In this document: one piece after another, positions 18,940 through 27,171 of the stretch
Position numbering within the stretch: the first letter of the stretch is position 1
How the letters are laid out: each line of letters begins with the position of its first letter
Assembly: GCF_014217545.1 (NCBI RefSeq)
Contig: NZ_CP043178.1
Location: forward strand, 2,170,001 to 2,234,000
Reading direction: 5' to 3'
DNA from: Pseudarthrobacter sp. NBSH8
GTDB taxonomy: Bacteria > Actinomycetota > Actinomycetes > Actinomycetales > Micrococcaceae
Length of the DNA stretch: 64,000 nt
Translations under genes and position numbers: made by a program
Notes under the pieces: generated by a model
Told to the model about the DNA's origin: nothing
Database searches by the model: none
The model's input: only the letters and a program-made list of their open reading frames with translations

Positions 18940-19343
18940 GCCTACCCAATGCAGGTGGGCGGGCCCGGGCAAGTGCCCCGTGCCCGGCCGGAGTCCTGCT
19001 CCTCGCGCCGGCCCCCGGACCCGCGCCATCGGTGGTGCCCTGACCAAGCAAGAGCGACGGCGATCGCCGCAGGACGGCGCCGGCCTCGGAACTTCCGAGA
19101 CCATTAGATAGCCTTGATCGCTTCGCCACTGAGAACCCCCTAACGGGATGGGTGAACGCGGGGTTGCATACCCCCTTGCCAAACGAGTCGAATCAGTCCA
19201 CAGTATTGTCAAGTCTGTGGGGAAACAAGACGGTCTCAGGTCGAGGAGCCTGAAATGTATTCTTGGCGTTTATGTCCCGCACAACGTTGTGATGGGCTGC
19301 AATCGTCCTTTCACGCCTGCAAAGAACCGGCGAGACTCTAGCC
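18940..19343. other. Intergenic region between the leuS leader and the RND operon
   Basis: About 400 bases without a convincing gene. The leftmost 100 bases are very GC-rich; the rest is less so. Short frames here (for example 18937-19212 minus) have no recognisable domain. The region must hold the promoter of the RND genes; TTGCCA (19177-19182) and TTGTCA (19206-19211) are possible -35 boxes but no good -10 could be fixed. No tRNA gene, integrase or transposase remnant was seen. Confidence 0.5.
19160..19174. repeat. Inverted repeat upstream of the RND operon
   Basis: GGGGT-TGCAT-ACCCC is a perfect 5-bp-arm inverted repeat with an almost self-complementary centre, about 170 bases before the first permease start. 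It could be an operator for a regulator encoded elsewhere, since the block has no regulator gene of its own. Weak evidence. Confidence 0.35.
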
Positions 19344-22300
19344 ATGTTTGGCTGGGTTACCCGGTTCAGCATGCAGTTCCGAATCTTGGTTCTCGCCCTC
19401 GCGGCGGGCCTTATTACTTTTGGCATCGTGAACGTTCCACATATGGCTGTGGACACAATGCCGGAGTTCGCCCCCGCACAAGTAGAGATCCAAACTGAGG
19501 CCCTAGGGCTCTCCGCTGTTGAAGTTGAACAGCTCATCACCTCACCCATGGAGGCAGACCTCCTCAACGGGGTTGCATGGCTGGACGAGATCCGATCCAA
19601 ATCAGTCCCGGGCCTGTCGTCCATCGAACTTGTCTTCGAACCAGGCACGGACCTCCTGCGCGCCCGCCAGTTGGTCGCCGAAAGAATGACCCAGGCACAC
19701 GCACTGCCTAACGTCTCATCGCCGCCGCTCATCATGCAACCCGTGTCCTCCACCAGCCGCGTGCTGATGGTGAGGATCGACTCCAAGGAGCTCTCCGGCA
19801 TTGAGCTGTCGGTCCTTGCCAGATGGAAGATCAAGCCGCGGCTGATCGGTATCCCGGGTGTGGCGAACGTGTCCATCTGGGGCCAACGCGAGCAACAGCT
19901 GCAGGTTGAAGTCACTCCGACGCAGCTGCGTGACAAGGGCATTACCCTTGAGCAGCTCATCAAGACCACAGGGAACGCCGTCTGGGTTTCGCCGTTGAGC
20001 TTCCTTGAGGCTTCAACGCCCGGAACCGGCGGGTTCGTGGAGTCGCCGAGCCAGCGTCTCGGCATCCAGCACGTCCTTCCCATTCGCAGCCCGGCAGACC
20101 TGGCCAAGGTGAGCGTGGAGGATACAAACCCGGCATTGCTGCTGGGCGACATCGCCAAGATCAAAGAAGACCACCAGCCGCTGATCGGCGACGTCGTTCT
20201 CGGGGCCGACGCCGGCCTGATGCTGGTCATCGAAAAGTTCCCTGGCACCAGCGCTCTGGAGGTCACCCGGAACGTTGAGGCGGCGCTGAAGGATATGGAG
20301 CCCGGCCTGACAGGGGTCCAGATCGATACGTCTGTTTTCCGGCCGGCAACCGGCGTTCAGGACTCAGTCAACAGTCTCGGCCTGGCCCTGCTGATCAGCC
20401 TGCTGATAGCGGTAACGCTGTTCTGGCTGCTCTTCCGTTCCTGGCGGGTGGCCGTGATTGCACTCCTGTCCATCTGCACTACGGTGATGACGGCGGCGGT
20501 AGTGCTGTTCACCCAAAACGCAACGCTGAACATCACTATCCTGATGGGCGTTCTGCTCGGCACGTCCGTGATCGTGGGCGACATCATCGAAGACGTCCAG
20601 GCCTACCGGCGACAGGCCAAAGTTCAGGATGAGATGGGGCGCGAAGCTCCTCCCAGGTCACGGACCAGCTACATAGTCCGGGGGGTCCGCACACCGCTCT
20701 TCCACGCATCCCTCATCATGGTGGCTGTCCTCATTCCAACGCTTTTCGTGACCGGAGTAGGCGGCTCTTTCCTTTCGCCGCTTTTCTGGTCATTGGCTCT
20801 GACTCTTACAGCCTCCCTGCTAGTAGGCCTGTCCGTAACGCCCGTGCTGGCGCATTTCCTGCTTCCGCCGAGGGCGATAAGGGAAAAGGAACTCCCCGCC
20901 GTCGGTCATGTGAAGGCGCAATACCAGCGCGCACTGGGCAGAGTCAACTCCCGGAGACCTCTGGCAGTTCTGGCGGTGGTGGTCGTGGGGATCCTTGGCG
21001 TAGCTGCAGGCTCGCAACTGGGAGGAAGCCGGCCGCCCGTTCCCACCATGCCCGACCGGACCCTGCTGGTGCAGTGGGACACCATCGCCGGGACGTCCAA
21101 TGACGAAGTCCGGCGCATCGCGGCTAGGGCCTCCGATGAGCTCAGGGCCATCCCTGGCGTTTCAGGAGTCGGCGGGCACGTCGGGCGCGCCATCTCCGCG
21201 GATCAAGTGGTTGGCAACAGCTCTGCTGAGCTGTGGGTATCGATCGCACGGGACGCCGACTTCGACCAAGCGGAGCAAGCGGTACGGGACGTTGTCCAGG
21301 GTTACCCCGGCATCGCGCACAACGTGTTGAACTACTCCCAACAGACAGTCGGAGACATGCGCGCCAGCCTCGAGCCGGGCTTCGCGGTCCGGGTCTACGG
21401 AACGGAACTGCCGGTGCTGCGTGAAAAAGCAGAAGAGGTCCGCCAGGCCCTTCAGAAGATTGACGGTGTGAACAACCCGACTATCGACGCGACGGACATG
21501 ACCCCGATCGTAGAGGTCCAGGTCAATCTCGAAGCCGCTCAAAAGTTCGGCATCAAACCTGGTGACGCCAGGCGTGCTGCGGCGACGCTTATGCAGGGCA
21601 TCGTTGTGGGCAACCTATTTGAACAGCAGAAGGTGTTTGAAGTAGTTGTGCGAGGCGCGGTTGGCGTCCGGGATGATCTGACCAGCATCCGTGAGCTGCT
21701 CCTGGATGCTCCGAACGGCGGCCACGTCCAACTGGGCCAGATCGCCGAGGTCCGCATGGTCCCTAGCGAAGTTGTCATCCAGCACGACGCCACTTCACGT
21801 CGGATTGACGTTGTGGCTGACGTAAGCGGACGCCCACTGGCAGATATCCAGCGGGATATTGAGGCGGCTCTCCAACAGATCCAGTTCCCTGTCGAGTACC
21901 ACGCTGAGATCCCCACCAAATTCAGCCAGCTGCAGGCTGCAGACACCCTGGTTCATGGACTCGGAATCGCAGCGATCCTGGCTGTGCTGCTTCTGCTTCA
22001 AACCGCGGTGCGGAGCTGGAAACTTGCCCTCGCTGTCTTGCTGACGCTTCCGGCTGCGATGGCGGGAGCAGCGATCGCCGCGTGGATCGGGGCGGCGTCT
22101 CTGTCCTGGCTGTCACTGACGGCGTTTGCTGCCGTCCTGGCGATCGCTGCACGGAACGCGGCGCTCCTGTCCGCGCGTGTCGACGAAATATGGATGGACT
22201 CCGACGAGCTTTCTCGAACTGATGTGGTCATGACGGCGGCCCGGGACCGCATATCGCCGATCCTCAAATCGGCCCTCATTACGCTCCTCGTACTGATACC

Positions 22301-22520
22301 GCCAGCCGTCCTCGGCGGCACGGTAGGCGAGGCCTTGATCGTACCGATGCTGCTAATCATTGCCAGCGGCCTCGTGACCACAACGCTCGTGGGGCTCTTT
22401 GTGCTCCCGCTGCTCACGCTCTGGTTCGGTCCCCGCACCGAACCGGAAGAGTGGTCGGAAGTCTACGAATCGGAAGTACCAGTCATGCCCGTTATGCCGG
22501 AAAAGGTGGAAGTATCATGA
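19344..22520 (+). CDS. RND efflux permease, subunit 1 (CusA/CzcA-like)
   Basis: A full-length RND transporter of 1058 residues: one N-terminal helix, a large extracytoplasmic loop, six helices, a second loop and six helices. Family signatures include MPEFAPAQVEIQTEALGLS near residues 38-56, SVPGLSSIELVFEPGTD, and SSTSRVLMV, which place it nearest heavy-metal-efflux-type RND pumps. In TM4 the usual acidic pair is changed: Gly412 replaces the first Asp and Asp413 remains. In TM10 the conserved stretch is AARNAALL (Arg937). It likely uses the proton gradient to export a substrate; metal or organic cannot be decided. Its stop overlaps the lipoprotein start (ATGA), so the two are co-translated. 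Confidence 0.9.
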   Translation: MFGWVTRFSMQFRILVLALAAGLITFGIVNVPHMAVDTMPEFAPAQVEIQTEALGLSAVEVEQLITSPMEADLLNGVAWLDEIRSKSVPGLSSIELVFEPGTDLLRARQLVAERMTQAHALPNVSSPPLIMQPVSSTSRVLMVRIDSKELSGIELSVLARWKIKPRLIGIPGVANVSIWGQREQQLQVEVTPTQLRDKGITLEQLIKTTGNAVWVSPLSFLEASTPGTGGFVESPSQRLGIQHVLPIRSPADLAKVSVEDTNPALLLGDIAKIKEDHQPLIGDVVLGADAGLMLVIEKFPGTSALEVTRNVEAALKDMEPGLTGVQIDTSVFRPATGVQDSVNSLGLALLISLLIAVTLFWLLFRSWRVAVIALLSICTTVMTAAVVLFTQNATLNITILMGVLLGTSVIVGDIIEDVQAYRRQAKVQDEMGREAPPRSRTSYIVRGVRTPLFHASLIMVAVLIPTLFVTGVGGSFLSPLFWSLALTLTASLLVGLSVTPVLAHFLLPPRAIREKELPAVGHVKAQYQRALGRVNSRRPLAVLAVVVVGILGVAAGSQLGGSRPPVPTMPDRTLLVQWDTIAGTSNDEVRRIAARASDELRAIPGVSGVGGHVGRAISADQVVGNSSAELWVSIARDADFDQAEQAVRDVVQGYPGIAHNVLNYSQQTVGDMRASLEPGFAVRVYGTELPVLREKAEEVRQALQKIDGVNNPTIDATDMTPIVEVQVNLEAAQKFGIKPGDARRAAATLMQGIVVGNLFEQQKVFEVVVRGAVGVRDDLTSIRELLLDAPNGGHVQLGQIAEVRMVPSEVVIQHDATSRRIDVVADVSGRPLADIQRDIEAALQQIQFPVEYHAEIPTKFSQLQAADTLVHGLGIAAILAVLLLLQTAVRSWKLALAVLLTLPAAMAGAAIAAWIGAASLSWLSLTAFAAVLAIAARNAALLSARVDEIWMDSDELSRTDVVMTAARDRISPILKSALITLLVLIPPAVLGGTVGEALIVPMLLIIASGLVTTTLVGLFVLPLLTLWFGPRTEPEEWSEVYESEVPVMPVMPEKVEVS

Positions 22521-22972
22521 CCAGCAACAAGCTCCTGCGACGCCGGCCAATGGCGGTCCTCCTCTGTGCAGGACTGATATTTTCACTGCCCGCCTGCGCA
22601 CAACCCTCGGCCGTGGCACAATCTGCATCTGAAGCGCCAGCCACGGTGGAAAAGAATGCCACCACGGGCATTGCCCGCATTACGCTGAGTCAGCGGGCTA
22701 TCGACCGGCTGGAACTGCTCACCGACACGGTCAAACCGGCGCCGGGGGGCGCAGGCCTCCTCTTCCCCTACGCTGCGCTGCTATACGACGCGCAGGGTAT
22801 GACCTGGGTCTACATCAACCCCGAGCCGCGGGTGTACGAACGCCAGGCCGTCACGGTGACCAAAGTCGAAGCGGGCGCGGTCACAGCCAGTGTCGGCCCA
22901 GCCGTAGGAACGCCAGTGGTGACCGTAGCCGCAGCTGAGCTGTTCGGCGCTGAGTTCGTCACAGGCAAATGA
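22517..22972 (+). CDS. Short lipoprotein resembling the C-terminal part of an RND adaptor
   Basis: A 151-residue protein with a basic N-terminus, hydrophobic segment and lipobox LPAC (Cys27). After a Ser/Ala linker it has ARITLSQRAIDRLELLTDTV, then PYAALLYDAQGMTWVYINPEPRVYERQAVTV and VGTPVVTVAAAELFGAEFV. The second half matches the membrane-proximal domain of CusB-type periplasmic adaptors (the YDxxGxxWVYV...FERRxV pattern). The coiled hairpin and lipoyl domains of normal adaptors (about 350-450 residues) are absent. The start at 22517 overlaps the end of the first permease gene and the second permease starts one base after its stop. It probably sits on the outer membrane face as a pump partner. 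Confidence 0.82.
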   Translation: MTSNKLLRRRPMAVLLCAGLIFSLPACAQPSAVAQSASEAPATVEKNATTGIARITLSQRAIDRLELLTDTVKPAPGGAGLLFPYAALLYDAQGMTWVYINPEPRVYERQAVTVTKVEAGAVTASVGPAVGTPVVTVAAAELFGAEFVTGK

Positions 22973-22973
22973 C

Positions 22974-25900
22974 ATGCGCCGGATAGTCGCTGCCAGCCTT
23001 CGGTTCAGATCGATCGTCATCGCGATGGCGGCGGCGCTGATGATGGTGGGCGGCGCCCAGCTCAGCAGTGCCTCCGTGGATGTGTTCCCTGAGTTCGCGC
23101 CGCCTAAGGTCGAGGTCCAGACTGCATGCCTGGGTCTCACTGCCGCCGAGGTGGAAGAACTGGTATCGGTTCCCATGGAAGAGGCCTTCAACGGCATCGT
23201 CGGCCTCGACCACATGCGGTCCAAGTCGGTACCGCAGCTGTCCTCGATTGTGATGGAATTCGAGAACGGCACGGATCTGCTGACCGCACGTCAGCTTGTG
23301 TCCGAGCGGATGGCGACGGTTATCCCGACGTTGCCTACCTGGGCAGCGCCGCCGGTCATGCTCCAACCGCTGTCTTCCACCAGCCGGGTCATGAAGATCG
23401 GGCTGTCCTCCGATACGCGGTCCCTGATCGAGATGTCAATGATTTCCTACTGGAATATCAGGGCTCATCTGCTCCGGGTTCCTGGTGTAGCCAACGTAGC
23501 CATCTGGGGCGAACGCCTCCAGATGCTTCAGGTCCAGGCCGATCCGGCCAAGCTGGCAGCAAACAATGTCAGCCTGGAAACCGTCATGAATTCCACCGCG
23601 AACGCCCTGGACGCTGGCCTGCTCCAATATTCCTCTGGTGCGATGATCGGCACCGGAGGTTCCCTGGACACACCCAGCCAGACAATCGGGATCCGGCACG
23701 TACAGGCCATCACCGGCCCTGAAGACCTCGCGAAGGTGTCATTGGAAGATCGTGAGGGTCGGGCTCCTCTCCGGTTGGGCGACGTGGCTAATGTGGTCGA
23801 GGACCATCAGCAGCTGATCGGTGACGCCGTCATTAACGGGGGTCCGGGCCTGATGCTGATTGTGGAAAAACTGCCATGGGGCAACACCCTCGAAGTGACG
23901 CGGGGGGTCGAAGAGGCAATGAAGCAGCTTGAACCCGGCTTGACCGGAATCGCTGTGGACACAGCCATCTTCCGGCCGGCGACATTCATTGAAGAATCCC
24001 TCGACAACCTGAGCGTAGCTCTACTGCTGGGATGCCTGCTGGTAATTCTGGTGTTAAGTGTCTTCCTCTTCCAGTGGCGGACGGCCCTGGTCAGCGTGCT
24101 GGCCATCCCCTTGTCACTGGTGGCGGCGGCCCTCGTGTTGTATTGGACCGGCGGCACGATCAATACCATGGTTCTTGCGGGATTGGTGATTGCGGTCGGG
24201 GTGGTGGTGGACGATGCCATCATCGACGTCGAAAATATCGTCAGGCGTCTTCGGTACCACCGGGCGACCGGCGGGGTCGGAAGCACTGCCAGGGTAGTGG
24301 TCAACGCTTCGCTTGAGGTACGTGGACCAATCGTTTACGCTACCCTGATCATCGTCGCCGCAACGGTTCCGATCTTCTTCCTGGATGGGCTCACGGGCGC
24401 CTTCTTCCGGCCGCTGGCCACGGCCTACACCCTCGCGGTGATCGCATCCATGCTCGTGGCGCTGACGGTCACTCCCGCAATGGCGTACATCTTCCTGCGA
24501 AATGCAAAGCTGGATGACCGGGATCCGCCCGTGGTCAGGGTTCTCAAGCGCTGGTACGCGAATGCGCTCCGGCCCATCGTTCGCCGTCCCGTTCCCGGTT
24601 ACCTGACCTTGGCCGCCGTCGGCGTGATCGGCATCGTGGCGGCCCCGCTGCTAGGCCAATCGTTGCTCCCGTCTTTCAAGGAGCGTGACTTCCTAATGCA
24701 CTGGCTAACCCAGCCTGGCACGTCCAACGCCGAAGAAGTACGCGTCAGCCAGTTAGCCTGCACGGAACTCATTACCATTCCGGGTGTGAACAATTGCGGA
24801 TCCCACACGGGACAGGCGTTCAACGCCGATGAGGTGGTGGGCGTCTACTTCGGCGAAAACTGGATCAGCGTCGACCCCGGGGTGGACTATGACGACACCC
24901 TGGCAGCAGTCGCGGAGGTAGTGGACGGTTACCCCGGAATCACACGGGATGTGCAGACGTATCTTAAGGAACGCATCCGTGAGGTACTCACCGGAACCGG
25001 CTATGCCGTCGTCGTTCGCGTATATGGGGACGACCTTGCAACGCTGCGCCAGGAAGCCGGCAAGATCAAGTCAATCCTGGGAGGCATTGAGGGAGCCATA
25101 GGCGCGAAGGTTGCCCTCCAGGCCAGCGTGCCACAGATCGATGTGGAGGTGAACCTGGAGGCGGCGAACCGCTACGGGCTGAAGCCGGGGGATGTGCGGC
25201 GTGCCGCTGCAACCCTTATTGCCGGCGAAGAAGTGGGCGACATCTACCGGGACGGCAAGGCGTATGACGTTCAGGTCTGGAGCCCACCTGAGGCCCGGAC
25301 GAGTGTCACGAGTATTGAAAACCTCCCGCTTGATACGCCGAGCGGAAAAAAGATCCGGATGGCAGATGTCGCCTCGATTTCGGTCAAGCCCACACCCAAT
25401 GTGATTGGGCGTTCGGAGGGATCGAGGCGAATCGATGTCAGTGCCAACGTCAAGGAGGGCGATCTCGCGAAGGTAGTGGAGACGCTGAAGTCCGATATGG
25501 AATCTCTTCGGTTTCCGGTCGGCTACAGTGCGGTTGTCCTTGGCGAATACGCCGAACGCCAGGCCGCATCTCAACGGCTGCTGCTTTACTCCATCGGCGC
25601 CGTCATAGTGGTCTACCTGCTCCTCCAGGCCGCCTTCAAAAGCTGGAGGCTGGCCACCCTGGCAATCCTGACCCTGCCGGTGGCACTCGTGGGCGGAGTG
25701 ATCGCCGCTCACCTCAGCGGAGGAATCCTGTCGCTCGGTTCGCTGGTTGGCTTCCTGACACTCATGGGGATCGCGGCACGCAATGGCATCCTGCTCATTA
25801 ACCACTGCCAGCACTTGGAGCAGTTCGAGGGCATGCCCTTCGGACCCGCGCTGGTGCTGCGCGGGGCTGCAGAGCGCTTATCGCCGATCCTCATGACCAC

Positions 25901-26117
25901 ACTCGCCACGGCCCTGGCCTTGGTGCCGCTGGTGGTGATGGGCAACATCCCGGGCCACGAGATCGAACATCCCATGGCGGTGGTGATCCTTGGCGGGCTT
26001 GTCACTTCGACGCTGGTCAACCTCTTCATCGTCCCCTCGCTTTACCTGCGTTTCGCCAAAGGCGACCACGGTCGCCGGCACGGGTCACACAAGTTGCAGC
26101 CCGCCCCTGCCGTTTAG
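22974..26117 (+). CDS. RND efflux permease, subunit 2 (CusA/CzcA-like)
   Basis: A second complete RND transporter of 1047 residues, paralogous to the first: FPEFAPPKVEVQTACLGLT, KSVPQLSSIVMEFENGTD and QPLSSTSRVMKIGLSSDT align throughout. It has the 12-helix, two-loop layout. TM4 is canonical, VGVVVDDAIIDVEN with Asp413-Asp414 intact, and TM10 reads GIAARNGILLINH (Arg936). It follows the lipoprotein gene with one base between. Two permeases in one operon suggest either a mixed trimer, as known for MdtB-MdtC, or two pumps sharing one accessory lipoprotein. Base composition is slightly less GC-rich than the neighbouring housekeeping genes. Confidence 0.9.
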   Translation: MRRIVAASLRFRSIVIAMAAALMMVGGAQLSSASVDVFPEFAPPKVEVQTACLGLTAAEVEELVSVPMEEAFNGIVGLDHMRSKSVPQLSSIVMEFENGTDLLTARQLVSERMATVIPTLPTWAAPPVMLQPLSSTSRVMKIGLSSDTRSLIEMSMISYWNIRAHLLRVPGVANVAIWGERLQMLQVQADPAKLAANNVSLETVMNSTANALDAGLLQYSSGAMIGTGGSLDTPSQTIGIRHVQAITGPEDLAKVSLEDREGRAPLRLGDVANVVEDHQQLIGDAVINGGPGLMLIVEKLPWGNTLEVTRGVEEAMKQLEPGLTGIAVDTAIFRPATFIEESLDNLSVALLLGCLLVILVLSVFLFQWRTALVSVLAIPLSLVAAALVLYWTGGTINTMVLAGLVIAVGVVVDDAIIDVENIVRRLRYHRATGGVGSTARVVVNASLEVRGPIVYATLIIVAATVPIFFLDGLTGAFFRPLATAYTLAVIASMLVALTVTPAMAYIFLRNAKLDDRDPPVVRVLKRWYANALRPIVRRPVPGYLTLAAVGVIGIVAAPLLGQSLLPSFKERDFLMHWLTQPGTSNAEEVRVSQLACTELITIPGVNNCGSHTGQAFNADEVVGVYFGENWISVDPGVDYDDTLAAVAEVVDGYPGITRDVQTYLKERIREVLTGTGYAVVVRVYGDDLATLRQEAGKIKSILGGIEGAIGAKVALQASVPQIDVEVNLEAANRYGLKPGDVRRAAATLIAGEEVGDIYRDGKAYDVQVWSPPEARTSVTSIENLPLDTPSGKKIRMADVASISVKPTPNVIGRSEGSRRIDVSANVKEGDLAKVVETLKSDMESLRFPVGYSAVVLGEYAERQAASQRLLLYSIGAVIVVYLLLQAAFKSWRLATLAILTLPVALVGGVIAAHLSGGILSLGSLVGFLTLMGIAARNGILLINHCQHLEQFEGMPFGPALVLRGAAERLSPILMTTLATALALVPLVVMGNIPGHEIEHPMAVVILGGLVTSTLVNLFIVPSLYLRFAKGDHGRRHGSHKLQPAPAV

Positions 26118-26152
26118 GCAGATCCTTCCCACGCGTATGAAAGGCAACTCAG

Positions 26153-27055
26153 ATGGCTGTTCGAGCACACAGGTTCTCGGCCTACGGTTCCGCATTACTG
26201 CTGGCCGTCGGATCGCTGACAGTGATGTCGGCAGGGACAGCGGATGCCGCACCTCCGTCCCCGGAACTCTGCGGGCCAGGGTCCGCGATCAATTTCGACC
26301 GTTCGGATTTCCAGGCTACGCCGCGGATCGATAACAAGTGGTTCCCGCTCAAGCCCGGTATGCAGTTCACAACAACAGGCACGGTGACCTCGGCGGATGG
26401 GGTTTACGAGCGCACTGTCGTCCACTCAGTGACCGGTTTGACGAAGGTGATAGACGGCATCACGACCCGGGTGATGTGGGACCGTGATTACGCCGACGGC
26501 AAATTGGTCGAATCCGAACTGGCGTTTTTCGCGCAGACCAGGCAAGGCGCCGTGTGGTTGTTCGGCGAATATCCGGAAGAATACGAAAACGGCGAATTCA
26601 TTGGCGCACCCAGCACATTCATTAGCGGGATCGCAAAAGCGCAGGCCGGCATCGCCATGCAGGCCAAGCCCCGGACCGGCACACCAGACTATGTCCAGGC
26701 CTACGCCCCTAAGGTTGACTTCCTTGACTGCGGAACTGTCCTCAAAAAAGACCAGCATGTTTGCGTCCGGACCGGATGCTACAACGATGTGCTGGTGATA
26801 GATGAATACAACCCGCTGGAACCGCCTGAGGCAGGACACCAGCGGAAGTTCTACTCAGCCGGGACGGGGCTCGTGAAAGTCACTGCCGTCGGCGGTACTA
26901 ACCAGGAATTCATGGACCTCGTGAAAGTGCAGAAGTTGGGCGCCGCGCAGTTTGCGGCTATCAACGCAGCGGCGTTGGATCAGGACGAGCGGGGTTACAC
27001 CGTCAGCAGGAGCGTCTACGCCAAGACGCCGAGGGCCCAACTCGACGGACCATGA
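26153..27055 (+). CDS. Conserved secreted protein of unknown function, RND operon
   Basis: A 300-residue protein with a Sec signal peptide (cleavage expected after TADA, about residue 32). The mature part has the pattern NFDRSDFQATPRIDNKWFPL, followed by KPGMQF, TTRVMWDRDYADGKLVESE, FFAQTRQGAVWLFGE and NPLEPPEAGHQRKFYSAGTG. I recognise this as a widespread but uncharacterised family of exported proteins (IDNPxFPLxPG...W.FGE..EYE). Cysteines in DFLDCG and CVRTGC could form disulfides. It is 35 bases after the second permease with an AAAGG ribosome binding site, so it probably belongs to the efflux operon, perhaps as an extracellular substrate-binding or modifying partner. Confidence 0.75.
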   Translation: MAVRAHRFSAYGSALLLAVGSLTVMSAGTADAAPPSPELCGPGSAINFDRSDFQATPRIDNKWFPLKPGMQFTTTGTVTSADGVYERTVVHSVTGLTKVIDGITTRVMWDRDYADGKLVESELAFFAQTRQGAVWLFGEYPEEYENGEFIGAPSTFISGIAKAQAGIAMQAKPRTGTPDYVQAYAPKVDFLDCGTVLKKDQHVCVRTGCYNDVLVIDEYNPLEPPEAGHQRKFYSAGTGLVKVTAVGGTNQEFMDLVKVQKLGAAQFAAINAAALDQDERGYTVSRSVYAKTPRAQLDGP

Positions 27056-27110
27056 CCGTTGTGCTGATGGAGGGTGGGTGACCGAGGGCTCCCGACCCGG
27101 ACAAGAGCAG

Positions 27111-27136
27111 GGAGGGCGGTTCCTCGGCCGCCCTCC
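27111..27136. terminator. Terminator between RND block and glpK
   Basis: GGAGGGCGG, an eight-base loop, CCGCCCTCC, then CCCTTCTGTGTT. It lies between converging genes and could stop transcription from both sides. Confidence 0.8.
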
Positions 27137-27171
27137 CCCTTCTGTGTTGTCCGGCGCCCCGTGCGGGCTAC

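Noticed and set aside
18937..19212. 91-codon minus-strand frame upstream of leuS
   Set aside because: No ribosome binding site, no domain and arginine/proline-rich composition typical of non-coding GC-rich DNA.
19344..27055. RND block as a transposon or integrative element
   Set aside because: No transposase, integrase, tRNA target or clear terminal repeats were seen; only context and composition hint at acquisition.
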